Shown here piece by piece: positions 34,974-47,252 of a stretch of 64,000 nucleotides of DNA. The notes below the pieces were generated by a model. The model was not told the DNA's origin. It ran no database searches and saw only the letters and a program-made list of their open reading frames with translations. Origin of the DNA: Haematobia irritans (taxonomy: Eukaryota > Arthropoda > Insecta > Diptera > Muscidae); contig NC_134399.1 in NCBI RefSeq assembly GCF_050003625.1, forward strand, positions 154,064,473-154,128,472. Direction: 5' to 3'. Both the position numbers and the translations under genes were made by a program. Position 1 is the first letter of the stretch; each line of letters begins with the position of its first letter.

Positions 34974-35621
34974 ACACTGATAAAAATATTGTCGTGTGGT
35001 CAAAGATGTCATGTCTTTAAAATACGAATGCAAATTTTGCTTAGCATAGAAGACGCATTTCTCTAGTATAAAGTTTTTTTCCTTGACCAAAGGTCGATAA
35101 ACTTTTCAATGAAGTCGTATTGTCCTTATAATTAAGCGATTTGATTTAAAAATGGATATCATAACATGAAAGAAAAAATGTTTGGGCTAAGGTCAACTTG
35201 ACTTTAATAATTTAGAAAAAATCTTTAAATTTAATGAAATTGTCTTTAAATTTGTTGTCTTTTTGCATCTTGACTATAAAGCAAAAAATCGTTCAAATAT
35301 AGGACATGTTTTTCAACATTTTATTTTAAAGACGTTTTTTACTTGAAACACAGCAAAATTTCTACTAGAAGTCGAGTCTAAATTTAGAAAATACAGTCGT
35401 CGTTAACTTGGACTTTTGATAGCATATGAAAAAAAAGCTGAAAAAGCGAAAAATTAAAATTTGCTTCCTAGAAGCAACTACACAAAACCCGATTTTAAAA
35501 GAAAATTGTGTCTTAAAAGTGTCCTTACTTGTATTCTCCGCTTCTTTGGCTCGGAATCAATACCAAATTTTTTAAAGTAAAGACAAAATCATTGGAACCG
35601 GGTATGCTTTTTTTCAGTGTA
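34974..35621 (+). mobile_element. TIR element (ACACTGAAAAAA ends), copy 2
   Basis: It begins ACACTGATAAAAATATTGTCG and ends TATGCTTTTTTTCAGTGTA, giving about 13-bp inverted ends. It is about 648 bp, non-coding, and the same family as 2941-3652 and 41,255-41,900. Confidence 0.75.
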
Positions 35622-35724
35622 TAGAAATGCAATTTTGACAAAATTTTCTATAGAAATAAAATGTTGACAAAATTTTCTACAGGAATAAAGTTTTGACAAA
35701 AATTTCTATAGAAATATTTGTTTG

Positions 35725-36921
35725 GTAGATTTGTGCTTATGTAAGAGCTACAAGTACGTATAAATACGATCAGCTAGTACATCAAAAATTTAAATTTGAG
35801 TAACATTGGTTAATAAACAAGAGTATTATGGCCAAATTTGGGAATATCGAGCGATGCATATATGTTATATGGAAGCTATATGTAAATCTGAACCAATTTG
35901 CATAATATTTTGCGGGTTTGATTAATACCACAAAAGGTTACCTTGTGCAAGATTTGAGTAAGATCAGTTAAGAAATGAGGCCTGTATGGTCAAAAATAAG
36001 GTTATTAGGGCGATACATATATGAGAGCTATATCTACATCTGAACCGATTTCGATGAAATTGTGCACATATAGAGGACTCTATCTAGCCAACTTTGAGTA
36101 AGATCTGTTAACAAATAAGGGTTCTATGGCCAAATTTGGGAATATCGGGCTATACATATATATGGGAGCTATATTTAAATCTGAACAGATTTCGATGATT
36201 TTTTGCACATATAGTTAGTGCTATAGAAGATTACATTTAGCCAACATTGAGTAAGATCGGTCGATAAATAACGGTTTTATGGCCAAATTTAGAAAAATCG
36301 GGCGGTACATATATATAGGAGCTATAGCTAAATCTGAACAGATTTCGTTGATTTTTTGCACATGTAGTTTGTGCTGTAGAAGATTACATTTAGCCAACAT
36401 TGAGTAAGATTGGTTGATAAATAAGGGTTTTGTGGCCAAATTTGGGAAAATCGGGTGATACATATATATGAGAGCTATATCTAAATATGAACCGATTTGG
36501 ATAAAATTTTCCAGACTTGAAGGGCGATGAAAAATACAACTTTTTTTCCAAATTTGGTGACGATCTGTTTGAAAATTTGCAACGTGACCCCATTTATCGA
36601 AATCGGGCGATACATATATATGGGAGCTATATCTAAATTTGATCCGATTTCTTCTAAATTCAATAGCGTTCGTCCTTGTGCCCAAAAAACTCCCTGTACA
36701 AATTTCATCAAAATCGGTTAATAATTGCGACCGGAATCCTGTGAACAAGAAATACATGGACAGACGGACGGACACCAAGCGCTAGATTGACTCAGGAGAT
36801 GATTCTGAGTCGATCGGTATATATTTTATGGGGCCTAAAATCAATATTTCTATTGATTTTTAGCACATTTTTTGGCAGATCAAACTTATTATACTCTGAC
36901 CACTATGTGGTTTAGGGTATA
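35725..36921 (-). mobile_element. F3 composite element, inverted copy
   Basis: On the minus strand it starts with the hairpin TATACCCTAAACCACATAG, then GGTC-AGAGTATAATA. The GATCGACTCAG inverted repeat and (GTCC)n follow, then about six units with CTCCCATATATATGTATCGC. It is the same family as 28,879-30,290. Confidence 0.8.
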
Positions 36922-37071
36922 AAAAAAAGGCTGAAATAACATCTAATATTAGATTCAGTTAAGATTTGTTAGAAATCATAATGCTTTTGTTTAAGTTTGA
37001 AAACAATAAAATGAAATGTCGCTAAAATAAATCTGTCCGATATCAGACGAGCGGTTTAGATGTAATAGCAA

Positions 37072-37645
37072 CTCAGCAAAAAAGTGTCACCAAAAAGGTA
37101 GTGATAATGTTCTTTATGGATCCGGAAGTGGTGAAAAATTGGCGCAGAAGCGATGAATTTAATATGGGCTTGTCATAGGACGGATGTCCACCATTTCAAA
37201 AGCCGTTGCACTGAATTTGCATCACTTCGTAAGGTGTGATTCGAATTCAGTGTTTTGGATGTGGATTAAATACTTTTGTCATATTTTGCCAAATAAATAT
37301 TTTTTTACAATTTTTAATGCATTCTAATGCTTGTCTGAAACGTTTGACCCTAAATATTTTCAAAAATTCGCAATTTATCTAGAATTGTTTTAGCATTTTT
37401 TTTTTGGTTTTTCAACAACGTTTAAATCAGTTGTACCTTCTTATTAATTCTTAATCTGTTTTTAAATTATTTAAAACAAACAAAGTTAAAATAACCCATT
37501 AAAAGTATAAAAATTGCGAGTTATAAAAAAATGAATTAAAATAACTTCCTGTGTAGTTAAAATAAAGAACAGCTTTTGGAAGGATATTTTTGAAAGTGCT
37601 TTTAAAATTGTGCCTTTAGTACAACTTACAAATTTTAGTGCTGGG
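37072..37645 (+). mobile_element. TA-type MITE, copy C (574 bp)
   Basis: It starts TCAGCAAAAAAG and ends TTAGTGCTGGG. It has the same length as copy A and is the intact reference that reveals the insertion in copy B. Confidence 0.75.
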
Positions 37646-38039
37646 AATTTGGTTGCAATACATATCAATCACCCTGTAATTATTAGATACTCCAATGAAA
37701 TTTGTTGGAATATATCGCAAAGTGTTTAATGTCTATCATTCGAAATGATATCAGTTATAATTTTTTAATTAGAAATGGAACAAATGTAATTATTGTATTT
37801 ATTATCAGAATTTAATTTTAAAATGTGTGAAAATTTATACAAATGTAATTATTGTATTTATTATCAGAATTTAATTTTAAAATGTGTGAAAATGTATACC
37901 TGCAAAATGGAAAGTTTCAATTAAATGTAAAATACTTATTAATATTAATAATCATAATTTGTTTACCATTTGTAGGTTTTAGGCACTAGATAATGATAGT
38001 AACGATTACATTCGTTGTAGTTTAGGTGATGCAATAAGG
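37646..38039. repeat. 59-bp exact tandem duplication in otherwise unassigned DNA
   Basis: CAAATGTAATTATTGTATTT and the following 39 bases (37,781-37,839) are repeated immediately at 37,840-37,898. No gene is seen. Confidence 0.6.
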
Positions 38040-38420
38040 CACACTGACAAAAACATTATCTTTGGGCCAAAGATTTCATGTCCTTATATAACGAAAGCTT
38101 AGAATATAAGACACATTTGTCTATATATCATTTTTTCCTTGTCCAAACGTCGATAAAAACGCCATTAAAATAAAGTAATAACAAACGTATCTGATTTTTC
38201 AACTCTTTTAGCTTTCTAATCAAGATACAAAAAGTCTACGAATTTAAAGACGACTTCATTAATTTTCAAGAAATTATCAGAATTATTAAAGGCAAGGTTA
38301 CCTTAGTCAAACAAAATTTTCTTTCATGTTAGGATACCCAATTTTTAATTGAATCACTGAAACCATAAAGATAAAACTGTTTTACTGAAAAGTTTGTCTA
38401 CGTTTGGACAAGGAAAAAAA
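38040..38420. mobile_element. Rearranged piece of the ACACTGAAAAAA element (inverted halves)
   Basis: 38,040-38,170 matches the left end of that family in direct orientation (TTTCATGTCCTTATATAACG). 38,200-38,420 matches the same left part in inverse orientation (CATGTTAGGATACCCAATTT, then GTTTGGACAAGG). The right end is missing. Confidence 0.55.
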
Positions 38421-38660
38421 TTAAAATTTTGACAAAATTTTAGATAGACATAAAATTTTGACAAAATTTTCTATAGAAATAAAATTTTGACAAAATTTTC
38501 TACGGAAATAAAGTTTTGACTACATTAAAAAAATTTTTTTAAATTTTTTTTTTAAAGAAATAAAATTTTTAAAAAAATTTTTTATAGAAATAAAATTTTA
38601 ATACAATTTTCTACAGAAATAAAATTTTGACAAAATTTTCTATAGAAATAAAATTAAATA
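38421..38660 (+). repeat. 29-bp satellite array
   Basis: About eight units directly left of an F1 element, with a degenerate T-rich stretch in the middle. Confidence 0.75.
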
Positions 38661-38683
38661 ATATTCTATATTATTTAAACAAA

Positions 38684-40364
38684 ACAAGTATATACGGCCG
38701 TAAGTTCGACCAGGCCGAATCTTATGTACCCTCCACCATGGATTGCGTAGAAACTTCTACGAAAGACTGTCATCCACAATCGAATTAATTGGGTTGTGGT
38801 ATCTTAAAACTTCTTAACATCGTTTTGTAAATTGTGAGTTAGTCCATACGTGGTATATACTTGACAAAAAAAGGTGTGTATAGGTAAGTTTACAAATAAT
38901 TACGAATCGATATGGACTTTTGCACGGTACGTAGAGAGCCAGAATTGAAATATGGGGTCGCTTATATGTGGGCTATATACAATTATGAACTTGATATGGA
39001 CCAATTTTTGTGTGATTGGGGATCTATTTATCTGAGGGCTATATATAACTATAGACCGATATGGACCTAGTTAGGCATGGTTGTTAACGGGCATATACTA
39101 GCACAATGTACCAAATTTCAATTGACTCGAATGAAATTTGCTCCTCCAAGAGGCTCCAAAACCAAATCTCGTGATCTGTTTATATGGGGGCTATACATGA
39201 TTATGGACTGATGTAGAGCACTTTTGGCATTGTTGTTAAATATCATATACTACCACCACGTACCAAATTTCAACCAGATCGGATGAATTTTGCTTCTCCA
39301 AAAGACACCAGAGGTCAAATCTGGGGGTCGGTTTATATGGGAGCTATATATACTTATGGACTGATATTAACCAATTCCTGCATGGTTGTTGGATACCATA
39401 TACTAACATCACGTACCAAATTTCAACCGAATCGGATGAATTTTGCTCTTCCAAGGGGCTCCAGAGGTCAAATCTGGGGATCGGTTTATATGGGGCCTAT
39501 ATATAATTATGTACCGATTTTGACCAATTTTTGCATGGGTGTTTGAGGCCAAATATTAAAACTACGTACCAAATTTTAACTGAATCAGATGTATTTTGGT
39601 CTTCCAAGAGGCTCCGGAGGTCAAATCTGGTGATCGGTTTATATGGGGGCTATATATAATTATGGACCGATGTGGACCAATTTTAGCATGGTTGTTAGAG
39701 ACCATAAACCAACACCGTGTACCAAATTTCAGCTGGATCGGATGAAATTTGTTTCTCTTAGAGGCTCGGCAAGCCAAATCGGGGGATCGGTTTATATGGG
39801 GCACGGCTGTTAGCGGCCATATCCTTCCACAACGTACGAAATTTCAACCGAATCGGATGAAATGTATTCCTCCAAGAGGCTCCGGAGTTCAAATCTGGGA
39901 ATCGGTTTATATGGAAGCTATATATAATTATGGACCGATATGAAGCAATTTTTGCACGATTGTTAGATACCTTACACCACGTACCAAATTTCAACCGATG
40001 TGGACCAATTTTTGCATGAATGTTAGAGACCATATACTAACACCACGTACCAAATTTCAGCCGGAGCGGATGAAATTTGCTTCTCTTAGAGGATGGGCAA
40101 TCCAAATTTGGGGGTCCGTTTATATGGGGGCTATACGTAAAAGTGGACAGATATGGCCCATTTGCAATCCCATCCGACCTACATCAATAACAACTACTTG
40201 TGCCAAGTTTCAAGTCGATAGCTTGTTTCGTTTCGCTCAGATCGACTCAGAATTTCACCACGACCCAGAATATATATACTTTATGGGTTCTTAGAGCAAT
40301 ATTTCGATGTGTTACAAACGGAATGACAAAGTTAATATACCCCCATCCTATGGTGGAGGGTATA
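38684..40364 (-). mobile_element. F1 composite element
   Basis: GGCC-hairpin end at the left, about eight diverged 153-bp units, and a terminal block with ATATATATACTTTATGGG and ATGGTGGAGGGTATAACA at the right. The (GGAC)n run is missing: the sequence jumps from CTTGTTTCGTTTCG to CTCAGATCGACTCAG. Confidence 0.8.
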
Positions 40365-41254
40365 ACAAGTTGCTCACAGGCAACTTTAGGGTCGAAAGGG
40401 TTAAGTTTGGTAGATTTTTGGTAAAATTTTGTTCAAATTTGGTAGATTTTTTTTTTTTTAGCACGAGTGGCAGCCGTCGTTCTAAGACCAATACATCAAT
40501 ACCTTATAAATGGAAAGAAAATGTTGTAGAAGACAGTTGAATAGCCCAGCAAAATACCTCTCTATTTATTCAAATTACTATTTTTGAATTTGTTGCCCAT
40601 CACAGTTTTTCAATCATTCCTATTATTCCTAATAGAAATCGTAACGCTTCATTAAAGATTCTAATTACAATCAGCAAAGAAATTAACTTTTCAAGGGTGA
40701 TTAATCAATTTTCATGGCATGCCAAAGTGATGTGAATAAATTCTTTTCACATCATATGTGTAAGTAGTGTGTAAATATTTTAAGTGTCGTGGAATTAATT
40801 GCCATTGCATACTCTTACCACTATGGGAACAGATTTCCATTAAATTCTCAAGTTATGTAATCATTTTAGAAGCGTAAACATTCACTCCACTGCACAATTA
40901 AAATCCGTTTAGTTTCAACGCTCATATAAAGATATTATTAAAAAATTTATGTATACCACAACCGTTGCTTTGTAAGCACGTCAAGAATCCTCTATCCATT
41001 TTTTTTACACTTCCGATGCACAGAAGACATATCACCACCATATCTTCAAATAAAATATTTATTGAAGCTGAAAATGTTGTCAAAAAATGTCTGATATTTT
41101 AGTAAAATTAACAAGTTATTCAGAAAAGAAATTGATTGAAAGTTTTTATCTTTGTAATTAATATAAAAAAACTAGTCCCAAGCAACATTTTCGAATTAAA
41201 ATTGTAATCGAAAATTATATAAAAAGAACTATATCATATACTTAATCGTATACA
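40365..41254. other. No recognised feature
   Basis: Probably unique sequence. There is no coding or repeat signal I can support. Confidence 0.4.
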
Positions 41255-41900
41255 TACACTGAAAAAAATATTGTCGTGAGACAAAAGATTTCATGTCCTT
41301 AAAATACGAATGCGTTTTTTGCTTAGCATAGAAGACGCATTTGTCTGAAATAAAGATTTTTTCTTTGTCCGAAAGACGATGAACTTTTCTTTAAAGTCGT
41401 TTTTCCTTATAATTGTGTGATTCAAATTAAAAATGGGTTTCTTAAAATGAAAGAAAATTCTGTTTGACAAAGGTCAACTTTGTGAAAAATTCTTCAAAAT
41501 TAAAGAAATTGTCTTTAAATTTGTTGTCTTTTTGCATCTTTACAACAAAGCAAAAAAGGGTTTAAAAAGAGGAGACGTTTTTATACACTTTATTTTAAAA
41601 AGGATTTTTACTAGAGACATATAATAATTTCTACTTGAAGTCGGGTCTGAATTTGAAAATGTAAGTTGTCGTTAACACGTTTTTAAAGGACTATAATTGT
41701 ATAATTGTAATTACATGAAGAAAAAAAGATAAAATAAAATTTGCTTCCTATAATCAAGTACGCAAAACTTAAATTTAAAAGACAATTCTGTCTTAGAAGT
41801 ATCCTTACTTCAATTCTCCACTTCTTTGGCTCGGAATCAATGCCAAAATCATTAGTGTAAAGACAAAATGTTTGGAATCGGACAGCTTTTTTTCTGTGTA
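41255..41900 (+). mobile_element. TIR element (ACACTGAAAAAA ends), copy 3
   Basis: CACTGAAAAAAATATTGTCG at the left and CAGCTTTTTTTCTGTGTA at the right. About 645 bp, non-coding, uninterrupted. Confidence 0.75.
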
Positions 41901-42414
41901 CGAGGTTTGCCATTTATATTTCGGAATAAGAGAACAACAAGTATATTCCGTAAGTTCGGCCAGGCCGAATCTTATGTACCCTTCACCATGGATTGCGTAG
42001 AAACTTCTACTACATACTGAGTTATCTTACAACTTCTTAACATCATCTTCTAAATTGTCAATTAGTCCATATATACCGATCTTGATCGGTATATATAGGC
42101 GAGTCTATAAATAATTACGAACCGACATGAACTGTTGCGTGCTAATTAGTGAGAAGTGAAATATGTTATAGGGGGTCGCTTTATATGGCGGCTATATACA
42201 ATTATGAACTGATATGGACAAATTTTTGTTTGATAGGGGGTCGGTTTATCTGGGGGCTATATATATAACTATAGACCGATATGGAACAATTTTGGCATGG
42301 TTGTTAGCGGCCATATCCTTCTACAACGTACCAAATTTTAACCAAATCGGATGAAATTTATGCCTCCAAGAGGCTCCGGACGTCAAATCTGGGAATCGGT
42401 TTATGCGGATGCTA

Positions 42415-43708
42415 ACAGGTTGGCTGATAAGTCCCCGGTCTGACACATAGATGGCGTCGCTAGTATTAAATGCATATTATTTTTGTATAGTACCAACCTT
42501 CACATGATTCGTGTCAAAATTTGACGTCCGTAAGTCAATTAGTTTGTGAGATAGAGCGTCTTTTGTGAAGCAACTTTTGTTATTGTGAATATAATGGAAA
42601 AAAAAGGAATTTCGTGTATTGATAAAATACTGTTTGCTGAAGGGAAAAAAACCGGTGCAAGCAAACTTGGCAAAAACTTGGCTTGATAATGGGTTTCCGG
42701 ACTCTGCCCCAGGGAAATCAAAAATAATTGATTGGTATGCAAAATTCAAGCGTGGTGAAATGAGCACGGAGGACGGTGAACGCAGTGGACGCCCGAAAGA
42801 GGTGGTTACCGAAAAACATCAAAAAAAATCCACAAAATGATTTTTAATGACCGTAAAATGAAGTTGATCCAGATAGCAGAGGCCTTAAAGATATCAAAGG
42901 AACGTGTTGGTCATATCATTCATCAATATTTGGATATGCGGAAGCTCTATGCAAATTGGTTGCCGCGCGAGCTCACATTTGACCAAAAACAACAATGTGT
43001 TGATGATTCTGAGCGGTGTTTGCAGCTGTTAACTCGTAATACACCCGATTTTTTCCGTCGATATGTGACAATGGATGAAACATGGCTCCATCACTACACT
43101 CCTGAGTCCAATCGACAGTCGACTGAGTGGACAGCGACCGGTGAACCGTCTCCGAAGCGTGGAAAGACTCAAAAGTCCGCTGGTAAAGTAATGGCCTCTG
43201 TTTTTTGGGATGCACATGGAATAATTTTTATCGATTATCTTGAGAAGGGAAAAACCATCAACAGTGACTATTATATGGCATTATTGGAGCGTTTGAAGGT
43301 CAAAATCGCGTTAAAACTGCCCCGTATGAAGAAGTAAAAAGTGTTGTTCTTCCAAGACAACGCACCGTGCCACAAGTCATTGAGAACGATGGCAAAAATT
43401 CATGAATTGGGCTTCGAATTGCTTCCCCACCCACCGTATTCACCAGATCTGGCCCCCAGCGACTTTTCTTGTTCTCAGACCTCAAAAGGATGCTCACAGG
43501 GAAAAAATTTGGCTGCAATGAAGAGGTTATCGCCGAAACTGAGGCCTATTTTGAGGCAAAACCGAAGGAGTACTACCAAAATGGTATCAAAAAATTGGAA
43601 GGTCGTTGTAATCGTTGTATCGCTCTTGAAGGGAACTATGTTGAATAATAAAAAGGAATTTCGACAAAAAAATGTGTTTTTCGTTGTTAGACTTATCAGC
43701 CAACCTGT
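42415..43708 (+). mobile_element. Himar1-like (irritans-type) mariner, copy 1
   Basis: Length 1294 bp, flanked by TA (42,413-42,414 and 43,709-43,710). The left end ACAGGTTGGCTGATAAGTCC and the continuing CCGGTCT match the known Himar1 terminal repeat. The right end matches only for its outer 18 bases (ACAGGTTGGCTGATAAGT) and then differs. It encodes a broken DD34D transposase. Confidence 0.95.
42594..43648 (+). pseudogene. Himar1-like mariner transposase, disabled
   Basis: In life this protein would bind the terminal repeats through N-terminal helix-turn-helix motifs and cut DNA with a DD34D catalytic triad. The full-length relative is about 348 residues. Recognisable blocks include KTWLDN, WYAKFKRGEMSTEDGERSG, RERVGHIIHQ-type HTH2 sequence (seen as KERVGHII), TMDETWLHHYTPESN (first Asp), FQDNAPCHKS (second Asp) and PPYSPDLAPSDF (third Asp). 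All three catalytic residues survive. Visible lesions: an extra A in the A-run after the ATG, a frameshift near 42,815-42,825, a TAA at 43,335 replacing a Lys codon, and a frameshift just after the third Asp (about 43,465). It cannot make an intact transposase. Confidence 0.93.
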
Positions 43709-44458
43709 TATATATAATTATGAAGCAATTTTTGCACGGTTGCTGGATACCATATACTTACACCACGTACCAAATTTAAACACGATCGAATGAAATTTGC
43801 TCCTCTAAGAGGCTCCGGAGGTCAAATCTGGGATCGGTGTATATGGGGGCTATATATATTTATGGACCGATTTAGACCAATTTTTGCATGGATGTTAGAG
43901 GCCATATATAAATACCACGTACCGGATTTCATGAAATAAGATGAAATTTGCTCCTCCAAGAGGATCTGCAAGCAAAATCTGGGGAACGGTTTATATGGGG
44001 GCTATATATATTTTTGGTCCTATATGGACCAATTTTAACGTGAATATTAGAAACCATATACTAACACCATGTACCAAATTTCAACCGGATCGGAGGAAAT
44101 TTGGTTCTCCTAGAGCCTCCGCAAGCCAAATCGGGGGGGTCCGTTTATATGGGGGCTATACGTAAAAGTGAACCGTTATGGCCCATTTGCAATACCATCC
44201 GACCTACATAAGTAACAACTACTTGTGCCAAGTTTCAAGTGGATAGCCTGTTTCGTTCGGAAGTTAGCGTGATTTCCACCGACGGACGGACGGACATCTC
44301 TACATCGACTCAGAATTTCACCGCAACCCAGAATATATATACTTTATGGGGTCTTAGACCAATATTTCGATGTGTTAAAAACGGAATGACAAAGTTAATA
44401 CACCTATGGTGGAGGGTATAAAAATCATCGAATATTGTTTTATTCCTTTTCAAATTAT

Positions 44459-44800
44459 TCCCCATTAAAATCCATACACATTTGCATTCGTTTGAACCAA
44501 TTGTCGATACACTTTTGCCACTCTGATTGAAATATAGCTTCTTCTGGTGTTGAAAAACGTACGGGAATAAAAAGAAATCATTAGGTTCCAAGTCGGGACT
44601 ATACGGTGGTATTCTGAGTACTTAAAAATGTTTAAGACGATGTGTGAGAACTCGCATTGTCGTGGTGAGGAGTTATCCGTCTTTGGCGGTTGGTACCAAT
44701 CAGAATTAACTGTTCTGCGTTGTTCTAGTGGTACGATTGAGGCATGTCCACTTTTTCCGAGACACAGGTATAGATTTGCCTGAAGTACTTCGTGCACGAG
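44459..44800 (-). pseudogene. Old mariner transposase fragment (C-terminal)
   Basis: On the minus strand the blocks are PLEQRRTVNSDWY, TDNSSPRQ (degenerate HHDNASSH), PPYSPDLEPNDFFLFP with the third catalytic Asp, and, after a frameshift, PEEAIFQSEWQKCIDNWFKR ending at FNGE. This is the same non-Himar lineage as 4015-4420. Only the C-terminal third is present and no terminal repeats are seen. Confidence 0.75.
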
Positions 44801-44804
44801 CAAC

Positions 44805-45035
44805 TGGATCCACAATCGAATTATACTTGTCGATGACAATGTATCTTAAATCTTCTTGACATTATATTCTCTATTATAACTTAGACTATATGGAGTATAT
44901 TTCGTTCTCGATCGGATTATATGAAGGAGTCTATTAATGGTTATGAACCGATATGGACCAATTTAGGCATGGTTGGTAGAGGGCATATTCTAAGTAAACT
45001 CTGGGGATTGGTTTATATGGGCACTGAAATTTAAA
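44805..45035 (-). repeat. Collapsed F1 fragment
   Basis: CCACAATCGAATTATACTTG (F1 end block) runs straight into one 153-bp-type piece (ACCGATATGGACCAATTTAG, then GGTTTATATGGGCAC). Most of the array and both ends are lost. Confidence 0.6.
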
Positions 45036-45129
45036 TAAAATCCATGCCAAATTATGAAATGGCAAAAATAAATTTATTTGGTAGATAATTTCTTGTCATT
45101 TAACATTTAAATATAATTTCGGGCATATG

Positions 45130-45345
45130 GCCATCAGGACTATTTTGCACAAAGGTCATTCTGGATGTCTAATTTTCGTCCACCTTTTGAAATATTTGAG
45201 GGCATATCTCAGCAATGACACGTTGAATTTAAAGTTCCAAAACGTCAATCATTGCTGGTTTATCCACGTAAACCAATGACTTAAGGTATCCCTACAAAAA
45301 CTAATCGAGTGGTGACAAATCACACGAACGCGGAGACAAATTCAC
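45130..45345 (-). pseudogene. Tc1/mariner-superfamily transposase fragment (C-terminal)
   Basis: On the minus strand: SPRSCDLSPLD, a stop, FLWGYLKSLVYVDKPAMIDV, a stop, then IQRVIAEICPQIFQKVDEN. The order LxPLDYFLWGYLK...V...P...I..L...I...I is typical of one insect group of Tc1/mariner-superfamily transposases, and the D in SPLD would be a catalytic residue. There are two in-frame stops and no ends. Confidence 0.55.
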
Positions 45346-45481
45346 AAGATTTGGAAGCGTTCTGTGTTCTGGAGTTAACATATTCATGGTGATTTGTCAA
45401 AGACTACTGCTTAGTGACGTCACGTTAAACTGGCAAAGCAGCTGTCAGACAAAAAAAAAAATCTCATAAATTTCCCAGTTG

Positions 45482-45550
45482 TCGGTGGAGACAAAATCCA
45501 TGCACTCAGTGAATATCATTAACTAAGTACATGGATTTTGTCTCGACCGA
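45482..45550. repeat. 21-bp inverted repeat (hairpin) upstream of the secreted-protein gene
   Basis: 45,482-45,502 (TCGGTGGAGACAAAATCCAT plus G) is the inverse of 45,530-45,550 with one mismatch. The loop is 27 nt. It lies 139 bp before the predicted start codon. Confidence 0.8.
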
Positions 45551-45676
45551 AATTTGCATATTTTTATTTTTTTAAACAAATATATGTAATTGACTAAATA
45601 ATTATTTAATTAATTTTTAAATGAAATTAAAATTTTATATTTATTAATATTTATATATTTATTGCCTTGTTTACAG

Positions 45677-45688
45677 AATCGAGGAAGG
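45677..45688 (+). promoter_or_regulatory. Predicted 3' splice site and short 5' UTR before the start codon
   Basis: TTGCCTTGTTTACAG ends at 45,676 and is a good pyrimidine-rich acceptor. The start codon follows 12 bases later, so an upstream non-coding exon is likely. Confidence 0.5.
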
Positions 45689-45886
45689 ATGAAGTTTATT
45701 CTATTTTCTATCTTACTTGCCATCAGTATCTCTCAATCATTGCATTTGGAAACAAATGACAATATCATGGAATTGGAGAAGGACAATATCAATACGCCGT
45801 TTGATGATACACCAAAACATCGAACGAAACGAGGCATATGGGATATCTTTCAAAAAATGGTCATAACAAAAAATTTAATTGTTGAT
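45689..45886 (+). CDS. Small secreted protein, coding exon 1
   Basis: Codons 1-66. Residues 1-17 (MKFILFSILLAISISQS) form a typical signal peptide, so the product should enter the secretory pathway. An acidic stretch follows, then RTKR at residues 45-48, a furin-type dibasic site. Cleavage there would release a chain starting GIWDIFQKMV. The exon ends at a strong donor, GTAAGT (45,887-45,892), in phase 0. Reading through would meet a TGA shortly after, at a weaker GTGAGA donor that leaves the wrong phase. The next exon is at 49,033 and fits phase 0 exactly. I do not recognise the family; GIWDIFQKMVxTxNLIVD looks like a conserved fly-protein block, but its function is unknown to me. An alternative is a decayed gene, but both splice sites are intact. 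Confidence 0.65.
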
Positions 45887-46255
45887 GTAAGTACAACTGA
45901 ATTGAAGAAGTATTTTAGGTGAGAAAACATGCCAACAAATATTATTTTGCCATTTTTCAATAAAATTTTTAATCGGATTATTTTATAAATAAAAATAAAA
46001 ATTCCTCAACTAGAAAACGAAATTTTCGACAAATAAAGATAACGATTTTCTTTTCTAAACCATCATTTTTCGGTGGGGGAAATAAGTATAAATGCTGTCT
46101 TTTTGTTATTCTCTACCGGAATAAATGATGAGGACAAATGAAAAAATGTTAGCCTGCAGGCTGATTTTATGCCCAATCTAAATATTCTGCATACACAACA
46201 AAAAAATTCTACAATTATTTTCGTCAACACAATTCAAATTTTATTTAAAGTTTAG

Positions 46256-46906
46256 CTAAAAGTTTACTTGGATTCAAAGATTTTGACCTTCCCTTAAGGA
46301 TTTTGGTATTGATTCAGAGCCAAAGATGCGGCTTCTTAAAAATAAAGAAATTTTTAGCGACCCATCTGGCTTTAAATCTAGGACCAATAAAATTAAAATT
46401 AGGATACAGATCTCATTTATCAAATTTTCATTCCCTTTTTGCGGTTTATAAATAAAGGTACTCACGTACAAACAAATGCCAGTTTAAAAATCCAAATTAT
46501 AACGGAAACTTCAAAGTAACAAATGTTTTCTTAATTCCAAAACAACTTTAAACGCTAAATCCCCAAAATAAATCTTAACCTATATTTGATGCGTTTTTAT
46601 CTAAAATCTAAAGTTTAAATATTTCAGTTAATTTAATGACAATTTCTTTAAATCAAAAATGTGTTTCTTTACTTTAAGAAAAATTTGCCTTAGTTTAAAG
46701 ACATACAACTTTAACGAAGGGACGCAAATTTACAAAATTTTGTGTCCTAAATTTAATAAAAAAAAATGAAACAAAGATTATAAACTTTATTTTAATTAAA
46801 ATTTCATTATTTTAAAGAAATTTGTCCTTAATAGTGTGTAAATTGCTAATCCTAATTTTAAGGTTGCGTAATCTTTAATACCACGTACATATTTTTTCAG
46901 TGTAAG
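46256..46906 (+). mobile_element. TIR element (AGTGTA end), uninterrupted copy
   Basis: AGTTTACTTGGATTCAAAG at the left, GCCAAAGATGCGGCTTCTT inside, and TACATATTTTTTCAGTGTA at the right. It serves as the intact counterpart of the split copy at 28,714-30,473. Confidence 0.65.
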
Positions 46907-47252
46907 CTCTAAAAGAATATTATAAGACTGAGTAGCTTTTATTGTTGTTTTTATGACTTTCCAAATTTTTAATTAGAACTTTTAGGAAAATAATCGACCG
47001 AAGTCGGTTTTTTATATCGACTTCGGCCAGCTCTGCAATCTACACAAGCCTAGCTATACTTTTATCGCAGGCTAAATCTAATTTTTCCTTCAGGGAAATA
47101 TCATACATTTTGGGAAACCTTATGGAAATTACATACCCGAATTATTCTTCCCAAATTGAACCATTTCCACAAACCATTGTTCATTATTAAAATTCTTTTA
47201 TTTTCTTTTTAAGATTTTTTTTCTTAATTTTTGTTAATAATGTATTTTTATT

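Larger units (their letters stand above)
41937..44423 (-). mobile_element. F1 composite element, split by a mariner
   Basis: Left end ACAAGTATATTCCGTAAG with the TTCGGCC palindrome; right end CACCTATGGTGGAGGGTATAAAA. A Himar1-like mariner (42,415-43,708) lies in a 153-bp unit. Taking it out joins GGATGCTA to TATATAATTATGAAGC, the normal unit sequence. Confidence 0.85.
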
